Of a stretch of 64,000 nt of DNA, positions 11,698-23,330 are shown in pieces (positions within the stretch are counted from its first letter, which is position 1; each line of letters opens with the position of its first letter). A program made the translations under genes and the position numbers. Below the pieces are notes generated by a model. That model saw only the letters and a program-made list of their open reading frames with translations. It did no database searches and had not been told where the DNA came from. Source of the stretch: Pyrus communis. Taxonomy: Eukaryota; Streptophyta; Magnoliopsida; Rosales; Rosaceae. The stretch spans positions 16,634,088-16,698,087 of the forward strand of contig NC_084811.1 of the NCBI RefSeq assembly GCF_963583255.1, given 5' to 3'.

Positions 11698-14128
11698 TTA
11701 ATTGGAGCCCACGACATGGAGTGGTATTTCCTCCACAACCTGCCCCTCGATATTCTCATAGTATGGCTTCAAACGATGCCCGTTCACCTTGAATTCTTGG
11801 CTGTTCCTTAAGCTTTGGATTTGGATTGCACCATAAGGAAAGACACTAGCAATAACAAAAGGACCAATCCACTTAGAACTTAACTCACCGGGAAACAAAC
11901 GTAGGCAAGAGTTGAGAAGCAAAAATTTTTGGCCTTTTGAGAATGTTTTGCCACGAATCATCTTGTCATGGAATGCCTTGGTTTTCTCCTTGTAAATACA
12001 AGCATTCTCATAAGCTTCGTTCCTAATTTCTTCTAGTTTATTCAATTAGAGCTTCTTATGAATTCCAGCCGCATCTAGGTCCAAATTGAATGTCTTGACG
12101 GCCCAATGTGCCTTGTGCTCCAATTCCATAGGGAGATGGCATGGTTTCCCATAGATTAGCCGAAATGGAGACATCCCAAGTGGTGTTTTATAGGCTATAC
12201 GATATGCCCAAAGTGCATTATCCAAACACAAGCTCCAATCTTTTCGAGTTGGTCCAACGGTCTTCTCCAAAATCTACTTGATTTCTCTATTGGAAACCTC
12301 TGCTTGCGCACTTGTTTGAGGATGGTAAGGTGTCGAAACCTTATGCTTGACATTGTACTTCTTAAACAGCGCCTCAATGGTCCGATTGCAAAAATGGGAG
12401 CCTCCATCACTTATGAACACCCTCGGCATCCCAAATCTGGAGAAGATGTTAGTTTTGATGAAATCTGCAACCACTCTAGAATCATTAGTATGGGTGGCTT
12501 TTGCTTCCACCCATTTCGAAATATAATCAACCGTAAGCAAACTATAAGTAAAACCATATGAGGAAGGAAAAGGACCCATGAAATCAATGCCCCAAACATT
12601 AAAAATTTTGACATTGAATATAGGGGCCTGCGGTATTTGATCCTTTGCACCTATGTTTCCAGTTCATTGACAACGATCACACGTCATACAAAAAATTCGA
12701 GCATCCTTAAAGATAGTAAGCCAATAAAATCCACATTCTAACACCTTAAGGGCTGTGCGTTGGGTGCCAAAATGATCCCCCCATGCATAAGTGTGACTGA
12801 AAGTTAAAATTGAATTAAACTCATAATTATGCACACACCTACAAAGAATCTGATTAGAGCAATATTCCCACAAATATGGGTCATCCCACACATAAAATTG
12901 TGCATCTTTTTTGAGTTTATCACGTTGGTGCTTATTTAGAGTGCTTGGAACTTGTTTGGTTACCAAATAATTCACCAAATCAGCATACCATGGCTCACTT
13001 ACCTCAATAGACAACAATTGCCCATCTGGGAATGCTTCTAGGATAGGTAGAGACTCCTCATTGTGCACCACACGACTCAAGTGGTCAGCCACCACGTTTT
13101 CACTTCCTTTCTTGTCTCTAATTTCGATATCGAACTATTGGAGGAGAAGCATCCAGCAAATTAGCCTTGGTTTTGCCTCTTTTTTGGTGAGTAAGTACTT
13201 CAACGCTGCATGGTCAGTATAAATAATAACTTTAGTACCAAGTAAATAAGAACGAAACTTATCTAAAGTAAACACAATCGCAAGAAGTTATTTTTTAGTG
13301 GTAGAGTAGTTCAATTAAGCATCATTCAAGGTCCGGGATGCATAATAGATGAGGCATCGCACATGAGCTCAAAAGGAAGACTACAATCTGCTGGAACTAT
13401 GATGGGGGCTGAAGTTAGCAACTCCTTAAGGTGCTTGAAGGCCTTCTCACATTCCTTGTTGAACTCAAATGGCACTTCTTTTTTAAGGAGACGGCAAATG
13501 GGTTGTTAAATTTTTGAAAAGTCCTTGATGAATCGCCTATAGAATCATGCATGTCCAAGAAAAGAACGAACCCCTCTCACCGAAGTAGGAGAGGGTAAGT
13601 GGCGTACAAGATCTATTTTTGACTTATCAACCTCAATTCCCTTTTTTGAAATTATATGACCCAAAACTATGCCTTGTTTTACCATAAAGTGACACTTTTC
13701 CCAATTTAAAACAAGGTTAGTTTCAATGCATCGTTTTAAGATTAAAGTGAGATTAGATAAGCAAACATCAAATGAATCACCAAAAATACTAAAATCATCC
13801 ATAAATACCTCAATGATCTTTTCCACAAAATTTGAGAATATACTTACCATACACCTTTGAAATGTGGCTGGTGCGTTGCACAAACCAAATGGCATGTGAT
13901 GATAGGCAAAGGTACCAAAGGGACACGTGAATGTGGTCTTTTCTTGGTCATCCGGAGCTATAACAATCTGATTATATCCCGAATAACCATCAAGGAAACA
14001 ATAAAAAGAATGGCTGGCTAACCTTTCAAGCATTTGATCAATGAACGACAAAGGGAAGTGATTCTTTCTTATGGTGGCGTTTAGCTTCCTATAATCAATG
14101 CAAACTCTCCAACCTGTTTGGATACAGG
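11698..14128 (-). pseudogene. Element R1: pol, RT to integrase, decayed
   Basis: On the minus strand, starting at the right: an RT piece ([45 protein letters not shown]); a damaged end of RT and RNase H (about 13100-13540, many stops); the integrase zinc-binding region (HTYAWGDHFG, CMTCDRCQ); the core with SDGGSHFCN and SNREIK; and the C-terminal module ([12 protein letters not shown]) ending at 11698. In-frame stops near 12046 and 12271, plus others, break the frame. The RT is split at RIQTGW by the solo LTR 14129-17158. It continues on the far side at 17164-18046. Confidence 0.9.
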
Positions 14129-17100
14129 TGATAGGAGCATATTCATGCGACTTAAATGGCTTGTTCTCGTGCATTTACGTTATGTTTCTTTAGTTATTTT
14201 AGTACTTTAAGCTATTTTCGTGTGTTTGTAGGTCCAAAGGGCTAAAGGAGCAAAAAGATGCATTTTGGAGAGTTTTGGAGCACTTTTGGGCTAAGGATGG
14301 ATAGCTCATGCTTGGAGCCAAAGTGTCGAACGAAATTGAAGACCTAATTAAAGACCAAAGTGTTGGAACCTTGTTCCCTTTAGTTTTAGGACATTTAAAC
14401 CTTTCCTTAGCCGTGTAAATCCATTCCACTTCATTGCACATGCATCTTCATAAATCAACACATGCATTCACTTCATCATTGCAGCCACATTTCCACCCAC
14501 ATCCATTTAATTCACATGCTTTCACATGCATTTTCACATGCATTCCCATTCACCATAGAAAACTCCTTTTGTGCCGTGCCTAATTCCATGCATTCCATTC
14601 ATATTTCAGCCATGCACATTTAATCATTCATTTCCATCAATGCCGTGAGTTCCCATCAGATTTCCAACCTAATTCACATGCATTCCATCCTTTAATTCAC
14701 CCACATGCACTCATAATCATTCGCACCTTGCATTCACATGCATTTCCAACCTAATCACTCACTCACACAATCTGCAATCATTCAAACAAACACCATCATT
14801 GCCGTGAGTTCCCATCAGATTTCCATCATATTCACATGCATTCCATCCTTTAAAACATTGCACATGCACTCCCTTTAATTAATTAAGCCACATGCACTCC
14901 CATCCATTTCATCATTGCAGCCAACACATGCTTTCACATGCATTTTCAGATTGTCCCCTTGCACATGCAGCCACATATTCATTGCACATGCAATTCCAAC
15001 CCACATGCATCCTTTAATCATTCAAACATGCAGCCACATTCCCTCCTAGCTGTCATGTTCCCCCCATTTCACCTATAGATAAGCATCCATTGCATTCATT
15101 CTCATTCATACACATTTCAGTCACAAAACTCTTCCATTTCAGAATGTAGACCATCAAAACTCCCTTGTGTCGTGCCCTCCCTTACAATCCAAACACCATC
15201 CTTCCATTTTCACCACTTCCCAAACCATTCACACCATCAAACTATCCTTAGACCTTGTGCTACAACGAAGAGGAAGAGAAGAGTGCCTAAACGTTCATAC
15301 AATTCAAGTTTGAGTTGTTGGAATGTTTAGGTGTTTCTTTGATTTCAATGTTTAATTTCAATACTCTTTGTTTTGTACGTATGAGGAATGGAAGAGAAGA
15401 GTGCCTAAACGTTCATACAATTCAAGTTTGAGTTGTTGGAATGTTTAGGTGTTTCTTTGATTTCAAAGTTATGAGGAAATTCGAAATATATGTTTATGCT
15501 TGCATTTTGATTTGATTACTTCTAATTGCGTTTCCTAAGTTGTGGATTCAATTCGTTTAACTGTTTGATTGATAACCTATTTATGTATATTTATTGAGAA
15601 TGCACACTTAATTTTCATGCATGAATATGACGCTAGAATATAAGTGAGTTTCACCTAATAGTTACGAACTTATATTCACAAGTAGTGGAGGTTGCTTATA
15701 AACAATCGCGTTAAACGAATTCTTGGCATAAGTTTCATGCGTATTCCATAGTAACGAATGCCTCGTCAACACTTATAATTTTCATAGAGCGTAATGATTC
15801 TTGCTTGTATCTCTATTATGCAATCCTGTAGGGGACTTGTGGGGAATGTTTTGGGTTGTCGTATGCAATCATCCAATTCAATAACGTTAGGAAGATTTGA
15901 AGGTTAATTTAAGCGGATCTAATTAACTTGGAGTGTTGAGAATTAATGGTTTATTGAAACGCAATTGGAAATCGTTTTATTATGCAAGTATAACATATGT
16001 GGAGATGAACCCCGTAGCTAACTTTCCATCCATTCAATTCCATCAATTTGTTCTTTCTTTTCTTGTTTCTGTTTTCATGTTTAATTTAACTTGTTGTTCA
16101 ATTATGTTAAACATGTGAAACTAATTTCTTTTTAGTTAGAGGCGAATTTGAAGCCATGGACATATGTTGGTTATGATTTGATTTACTCCAGTTATGAATT
16201 CATGAACTTTAGATGTGGTTTACTTTTCTGTTTTGATTAAGAACTTGTTTATGTATGTGGTTGAGGGTCGACACTTAATTTGCATGCCTAAACTTGATGC
16301 TAGGATATAAGGGAATTTCACCTAATCGTTATGAACTTATATTCATGAGTAGTAAAAATCGCTAGTCACGATTGTGTTTAGTAAACCCTAGGCTGGATTA
16401 ACATGCGTATTCCATAGTTATGAATGCCTAGTCGATGTTTATGATTTCTGTTGAACTTAATGATCTTTGTTGAATGTCTCTATCATGCGTATTCCATGGT
16501 TAGGGACTTTGATTAGGAATAATTTGGTTGTAATGCGTATTCCATTCAATCCAATGAATCTAGGGAAATCTGAAAGTTAGTTTAAGCGGACCTAATTAAC
16601 TTGGAGCATTGTCATTCATCGTTCGTTGAAGTCATAACTGGGAATCAAATTATATGCATATGTTCATGTGTGGATAAGGAACCCTCTAACTAGTTTATCA
16701 TCATTCCATTTCATCAATTTCGTTTTTAGAATCTGTTTTGTTTCCAAGTTTTTGTTTTATTTTCAAATTCATTCAAAACCAATCCCCCATTTCTTTTAAA
16801 GTGCTAGATTAGTTAGAAATACATTTAGTTTGTGTTTCTAACAGTTTTGAATCAATTTATTTCCCAAATTCGTCCAAAGTACTCAAGGTGCTCAAAACTG
16901 CCCAGAAAGTGTTTTTAAGGCAGTTTTGAGTGTTTTGGTGCTGTTTTGAGTCTTTTAGTTTGTTTTAGTGCTTTACGTGTTTAGTTTTGCATTCTTTGAG
17001 TTTAGTTTAGTGTTTTAAACTTTATTTTACGTTTTTGAGTCAGTTTCCAAGTGATTTGCAATCCCTCCTAATCCCCGGTTAAGAACGATCCCTACTTATA

Positions 17101-17158
17101 CATATACTACAATTGACAAAAAGAGGGTTTAATTTGTGCGCGTATAATTCACGCATCA
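14129..17158 (+). mobile_element. Solo LTR in R1's RT gene; long, mosaic (3030 bp)
   Basis: It starts TGATAGGAGCATATTCATGC and ends ATTCACGCATCA. The exact 5-bp target duplication is ACAGG (14124-14128 and 17159-17163). At 3030 bp it is about 1 kb longer than its relatives. The segment 15470-16055 (like element C's LTR) and the segment 16139-16710 (nearly identical to 31414-31990 in element H's LTR) cover the same part of the LTR twice. It also has a short tandem duplication at about 15282-15470 and a dense run of CATGCA motifs (14440-15030). A likely TATA-like site (CACCTATAGATAAGC) is near 15070. Confidence 0.9.
14440..15030. repeat. CATGCA-rich segment of the LTR
   Basis: Variants of CACATGCAT or CACATGCAC occur about twenty times in some 600 bp, with AATTCA, CCATT and GCAGCCAC spacers. 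The spacing is irregular, so this is not a simple tandem array. Weaker versions are seen in the LTRs at 30680-30990, 36800-37130 and, inverted, 20740-21150. CATGCA is the core of the plant RY motif bound by B3-domain factors; a role here is inference. Confidence 0.7.
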
Positions 17159-18046
17159 ACAGGTAGGCACAAGCTCGTTCTCTTCATTCTTCACCACAAT
17201 GACTTCGGATTTCTTTGGAACAACTTGGATTGGTGAAACCCAATGACTATCCGAAATTGGATAAATCACTCCACAATCAAGTAACTTGATAATCTCCTTC
17301 TTCACAACTTCCATCATTGGAGGGTTAAGTCGACATTGAGCTTCTTTAGTTGGTGTAGCCCCCTCCTCCAAAAGTATTTGATGCATGCAAGTTATAGGAC
17401 TTATCTCCTTAATGTCGGACAAGGTCCATCCAATGGCTGTTTTGTGTTCCCTCAACACTCGCACTAATTTTTCCTCCTCTTGTCCCATGAGTGTGGATGA
17501 GATTATGACTAGCAACGTCTCGTGGTCTCCCAAGAGAACATACTTCAAATGACTTGGTAGTGGTTTAAATTCAAGGGATGGTGGTTGTATCACTGAAGGA
17601 AGTAACTTATTAGTAGAAATGGAATCTGAAATTAGGATTGGAAACTTGCTATATTGTTGTGGCAATGATTCTAGGGCAGCCACCATCTCAGCTACTTCTT
17701 CACAAGGGGGCACGACATGGAATTCTTGAAGGATGCCGTGGGTGTGGTTTATTGTTGCCCATTGGTTTTTGAGTCCCATTCCATTTGTAATGACCGTTTC
17801 AAGTGCATCCTCATGTAATTGTTCAAGATGTTTCTAGGCCAATGAATCAATAATATCAATAGAAAAACATGAACGATCATCACTAAGGTATCTCATAGTT
17901 TCAGAAATTTGAAAGTTAATAATGTCGCCATCAAATTCCATTGTCAACATTCCCGTGAACACATCAATCTTGGTGCGGGCTGTTTTCATGAATGGCCTTC
18001 CAAGTAGGATTGGCAAAGGTGTGGAATGGGCCGAATCCTCCATGTC
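17159..18046 (-). pseudogene. Element R1: pol, protease end to start of RT
   Basis: The minus-strand frame at 17834-18046 reads MEDSAHSTPLPILLGRPFMKTARTK in consecutive parts, which is the end of the aspartic protease domain. The frame at 17156-17779 has the linker (SLPQQYSKFPI, FKPLPSHLKYVLLG), the RT start (TAIGWTLSDIKEISPITCMH, LNPPMMEVVKKEIIKLLDCG) and NELVPTC. It joins the RT at 14128 across the solo LTR. A stop or frame break lies near 17780-17833. The upstream protease and gag of R1 are cut off at 18046 by the LTR of element D. Confidence 0.88.
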
Positions 18047-18221
18047 TGATGTGAAAATTAACTTGACACACAAATTAAACCCTACAATTGTAGTATGTGT
18101 AAGTAGGGATCATTCTAGGCCGGGGATTAGAAGGGATGATAATCTACTCAAATTAAACTCTAACAAACTAAACTAGACTCAAAAACAGAAAACTAGACTC
18201 TAACAACTATTCAAAACAACC
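18047..18221 (-). mobile_element. Element D (reverse): terminal 175 bp of its 3' LTR
   Basis: TGATGTGAAAATTAACTTG at 18047 is a reversed LTR end, followed by AAATTAAACCC and the CCGGGGATTAG segment of U5. It abuts R1's protease, where ATGTC would be the target site. After about 175 bp it changes abruptly into forward pol at about 18221. Confidence 0.8.
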
Positions 18222-19702
18222 ATCACTAAGGCCATAGAGCGCAAAAATGAAGGATTTGGGCCAATGCAAGGCCACGGCAAGGAGGAGGAATTCTTTGCAA
18301 TGGGTTCTAGTGAAGAAATAATTGAGGTTGTGGCAGCCCTTGAGTCATTGCCACAACAATATGGTAAGGTTCCACTCTCACTTTCAAATTCAGTTTCCAC
18401 TAAGATGCTACCTTCTGTTGTTCAGGCACCATCGCTTGAACTTAAGCCGTTGCCGGACCATTTGAAGTATGTGTTTTTGGGAAAAGGCGAAACATTGCCC
18501 GTCATCATTTCATCAAGTCTCACGGCAATGGAGGAGGAGAAGCTTGTGAGGGTGCTGCGAGAGCACAAAACGGCCATAGGGTGGACTTTGGCCGACATTA
18601 AAGGAATAAGCCCTACCACATGCATGCACCGTATACTTCTTGAGGAGGGGGCTAAACCAACTCGAGAGGCTCAACGCCGTCTCAACCCTCCGATGATGGA
18701 AGTGGTGAAGAAGGAAATAATCAAACTTTTGGATTGCGGAGTGATCTACCCTATCTCCGATAGCCGTTGGGTCTCTCCAGTTCAAGTCGTTCCCAAGAAG
18801 TCCGGAGTAACTGTTATCAAGAATGATGAGAATGAGCTCGTTCCTACACGCATTCAGACTGGATGGCGGGTATGTATCGATTACCGGAAGCTAAATGCCA
18901 TGACTAGGAAAGATCACTTTCCTTTGCCATTCATCGACCAGATGCTCGAAAGGTTAGCCGGTCATGCTTTTTACTGTTTTCTTGATGGATACTCTGGATA
19001 TAACCATATTGTGATAGCCCCGGATGATCAAGAGAAGACCACATTCACATGTCCCTTTGGAACATTTGCTTTTCGTCGCATGCCATTTGGCTTATGCAAC
19101 ACACCGGCCACTTTCCAAAGGTGTATGGTAAGTATATTTTCCGATTTTGTTGAAAAGATCATTGAGGTTTTCATGGATGATTTCAGTGTATTTGGGAGTT
19201 CATTTGATAATTGCTTGGATAATCTGACCTTAATTTTGAAACGATGTGTTGAAACTAACCTTGTCTTGAATTGGGAGAAATGTCACTTTATGGTGAAACA
19301 AGGTATAGTTTTAGGACATATTGTTTCAGAAAAAGGAATTGAAGTAGATAAATCGAAAATAGACCTTGTACGTCACTTACCCTCTCCTACTTCGGTTAGA
19401 GAGGTACGTTCGTTTCTTGGCCATGCAGGGTTCTATAGGCGTTTTATCAAGGACTTTTCCAAGATGTCCAACCCTCTTTGCCGATTGCTTCAAAAAGATG
19501 TGCCATTCAAGTTTGATGAAGAGTGTAATTCGGCATTTAACCAACTCAAGGAGAAGCTAGTCTCGGCCCCCATTATTGTACCTCCAGATTGGAGCCTTCC
19601 GTTCGAGCTCATGTGCGATGCATCCGACTATGCATTAGGAGCTGTTCTAGGACAAAGAAGAGACAAGCGGCCGCATGTCATATACTATGCCTCTCGGACA
19701 CT
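18222..19702 (+). CDS. Forward pol segment with an uninterrupted RT, inside D's reversed LTR
   Basis: The frame is open from about 18222 (ITKAIERKNEG; first ATG 18264) until it runs into LTR sequence, which supplies the stop at 19716-19718. It holds the whole reverse transcriptase: [40 protein letters not shown], the catalytic FMDDF (about 19173-19187), [17 protein letters not shown] and [10 protein letters not shown], plus the start of RNase H (LMCDASDYALGAVLG and YYASRTL). No stop or frameshift is visible in RT, unlike elements B, R1 and K. The 3' junction (acttg then caaaac) shows short microhomology with the LTR. Gag, protease and integrase are absent, so it cannot act alone. Confidence 0.88.
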
Positions 19703-21589
19703 TGCAAAACAAAATTGATTCTCAGTTGGTCTTTCGATAAGTTGTGAAACTCAATGCTCCAAGTTAATTAGATCCACTTAGATTAACTTTCAGATTTCCC
19801 TAAATTCGTTGGATTGAATGGAATACGCATTACAACCAAATTATTCTTAATCAAAGTCCCTAACTATGGAATACGCATGATAGAGACATTCAACAAAGAT
19901 CATTAAGTTCAACGGAAATCATAAACATCGACGAGGCATTCGTTACTATGGAATACGCATGAAACTTATGCCAAGAATTCGTTTAACGCGATTGTTTATA
20001 AGCAACCTCCACTACTTGTGAATATAAGTTCATAGCGATTAGGTGAAATTCACTTATATTCTAGTGTCATATTTATGCATGAAAATTAAGCTTGCAATCT
20101 CAATGAACAAACATAAATAAGTTATCAATCAAACAGTTAAACGAATTGAATCCACAACTTATGAAATTCCAACCAAACGTAATCAATTCAAATTGCAAAT
20201 ATAAACATAGTTTCGAATCACCCCCTAGCTAAAGGGGGTTTAGTTCCTCATAACTTTGAAATTAAAGAAACACCTAAACATTCCAACAACTCAAACGTGA
20301 ATTGTATGAACGTTTAGGCACTCTTCTCTTCCCTTCTCATACGTACAAAACAAAGAGAATTAAATTTAAACTTTGAAATCAAAGAAACACCTAAACATTC
20401 CAACAACTCAAACTTGAATTGTATGAACGTTTAAGCACTCTTTTCTTCCTCGTTGTTGTAGCACAAGGTCTAAGGTGAGCTTTGGGGATTATGTGAAGTG
20501 TTTTGGAGGGATGGGAAGTGGTTGGATAGTGGCTGCAATGAAGGAGAAAAACTGCACAGAAAATGGAAGGGGAATTGCGGCAATGGATGTGTATTTGTGT
20601 TGTGTGAAGTGTTGTGAATGGAAATATGAGATATGAATTGAATGAATGAATGCAAGGGTATTTATAGGAGTAGTGGAGGGAACATATGGTTGTTTGTTTA
20701 AGATGCAAGTGGCTAATTAATGATGGAAAAGTATGTGATTTAAAGGATGCAAAGTGAATGAATCATGAATCATTGTGGATGAAAGGTGGAAGTGCATGTG
20801 TTGATGACTAGGTTAGTGGGTGGAAATCTGAAAATGGCATATAGGAATGGGAGCTCACGGTTTGAATGTGTAAAGTGTGTGTGAATGCATGTGAAGATGC
20901 AATAAATAATGCATGTAGGGTTAGGAAATAATGAAGAAATGCATGTGAGATGTTTGGAAAGGAAATGGGAACCCATGGCAATGAAGTTGTTTTGTGTTGT
21001 GAATTATGATGAATGCATGTGAGTTAAAGAGGGAGAATGTGGTGAAATGATGAAGTAGGAAGGTGGAAATGCATGTGAGATGTTTGGAAAGGAATAAAGA
21101 ATGAATGGTGGAAATGTGAGTGAATGATGTGCATGTGTGAGAATGCATGTGGAATTAAGAGGAGTATGGAAGTGAAATAAATGAATGATATGTTAAGTGA
21201 TAAGTGAATGATATGTGGTGAGTGATAAGTGAATGGTTTGATAAGTGATAAATGAATTAGTTTAAAGGGCTAGGGTTTAAGTACATAGAATGGGCCTAAA
21301 ATAGGTTGGTTTGTATGGCATAATGTGTTTGATTGGGCTAGAGCCATTGTTTTGTGTCTTCAAGTGCATACAAGGCCTTCAAATTCGTCCATCCTCTTGG
21401 CTCCATGGATAAGCTATCCAATCCATGCCCAAAAATGCTCCAAATGGCCTCAAAATGCACTTTCTTGCTCCCTAGGCCCTTAGAACCTGAAAACACACAA
21501 AAGAAGCATAAAGGACTAAAATAACGAGAGAAACATAACGTAAATGCACGAGAACAAGCCATTTAAGTCGCATGAATATGCTCCTATCA
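19703..21589 (-). mobile_element. Element D: main part of its 3' LTR
   Basis: This reversed LTR runs from GCAAAACAAAATTGATTCTC to ATGCTCCTATCA at 21589, next to the polypurine tract of D (AATACCCCCACACTTAGC on the plus strand). It contains the subfamily's short tandem duplication (about 20270-20440) and, on the minus strand, a TATA box (CCTATAAATACCC near 20660). About 190 bp between this part and the terminal piece at 18047-18221 are missing, replaced by the forward pol segment. Confidence 0.85.
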
Positions 21590-23330
21590 AATACCCCCAC
21601 ACTTAGCTTTTGCTAGTCCTCGAGCAAAACAGAATAAAAACAAATAAACAAAACGACACTAAACACGTAAAACACAACCTAAACCTTCCAACAACCGTCT
21701 TAGGGATTTCCAATGCACATGACAAGTTAAAAATCATCATTCTCACAGATTTTAGTCATCTTCACATTTAAGTACATTCTTAATCATAGTCACCATATAC
21801 TAGTTCACAATTAAGCATTTAAAACCATGTTTTGAATGTAGTAACATGCCTTAGAGAATTTGCTCAATTCCTTTCAAGATATGCACTCAATTTTTACTCA
21901 GATTTTCTAACTACACACCCTAATCTAGTCATATGTGAGAAGATTGATGTAAACATGAAAACGACACTCACATATATGTATCACAAAGAACGCAAATTCT
22001 GGAGTTAATAATCAATTTTAGATATGATCTCATGAATAGAATGCTACTACTTAGACGTGAGAACCAGTGACACCATAAGCTCATACCAAGTTCAAACTCC
22101 ACAAATTGAAATACACAACACTCAAGATAGAAGTCAAGGGTTGTAACGGGGCTTGGGGTATGTGGATAAAGAAGGGATATGGAAAACAAAGGTTCTTAAA
22201 GAAATAGTGAGCAAAGCATTTTAATCAACTTAGAATTCACTTTTGAATGAAAACTCAACTTTTGAACAAAAAGGGAGAATTTAGACAATTTACGCCCAGA
22301 ATTGGTGTTTTGGAACCTTTCTTCAATCACTTATTTTTTTCTTTTTTTTTTTTTTTCTTTTGAATCTCAAAACAAAAACACTTAAACATTCTCTCCCCCA
22401 CACTTATTTTCTTTCATAATGTAACTCAAAAGGAATTCAATTAAGTCATGCTCACTATCTTTTAAGAACAAGGGTAAGGACGGTCATATTCTAGGTTAGG
22501 TGAAGATAAAGTGGGTAAACAAAGAACATGGGTTAACATGGCTCAACGGGGGTAAAACTTACAACATATACGAAATATGGGAAGCGAGGCTATTTGGCTA
22601 TGGTGGCAACTACACAACTTCATCTTGATATATGTTATGCAAATCAATAACATGCTTTGAATGAAATGGGCATGAGTTCTAGCATTTGGAACTATATGAT
22701 GAAACGCCTTCTAAGTAGTAACCAAGCAAAGAATAATGAGATCATGCAACGATTTTAGAAAACAAGAAATCACAGATTATACTCTCCAAAGAACGTTATA
22801 GGCTCAAGTCTCTCAGGGTTGTAGCATTTGTTTGAGTTCCTTCCTTCAGGCATGTTACAAAAACTAAATTTTCTTTTATGATTGCATGTGAAGTTATACA
22901 TTATAACCATAACCAAGCATATACCAAGAGTAAATCAAACTTTTCTCTATGTTAATAACTCTTTTTAACAGTCATGCAATTACAAACCAAATCCTTATCA
23001 TTGTGTTGGAAGGTATCCTAAGACACAAACACACACACAAAAACAACTTTAAAACAACTCTTTTTGGGTTTTTCAAAACAATTTTTCAAATTTTTATGGG
23101 ATTTTCGAATTTTTAAGACAAAACACACTAAAACAGTTTTAAAACAGTGAGAAACAACATGTGAAGTGATAGGTGATAAAATCCAACGAATTTGCATCAA
23201 ATATACTTAGTTACTCCCCCACACTTAAATCAAACATTGTCCTCAATGTTTTAAGCATAGATTCACACAAAGCATAAGTAAATACACAAAAAGCACTTAA
23301 ACATACTAAACATGGCATAATGTAATTAAC
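21590..23330 (-). other. Element D: distal non-coding 3' region
   Basis: On the minus strand it begins with GTCTCTAAACTC and the perfect inverted repeat AAACATTGAGGACAATGTTT (23232-23251) with AAGTGTGGGGGAGT. A second AAGTGTGGGGGAGAG tract follows near 22395-22412, and the polypurine tract lies at 21590-21605. No coding sequence is seen. It is collinear with 43241-45088 of element C. Confidence 0.8.
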
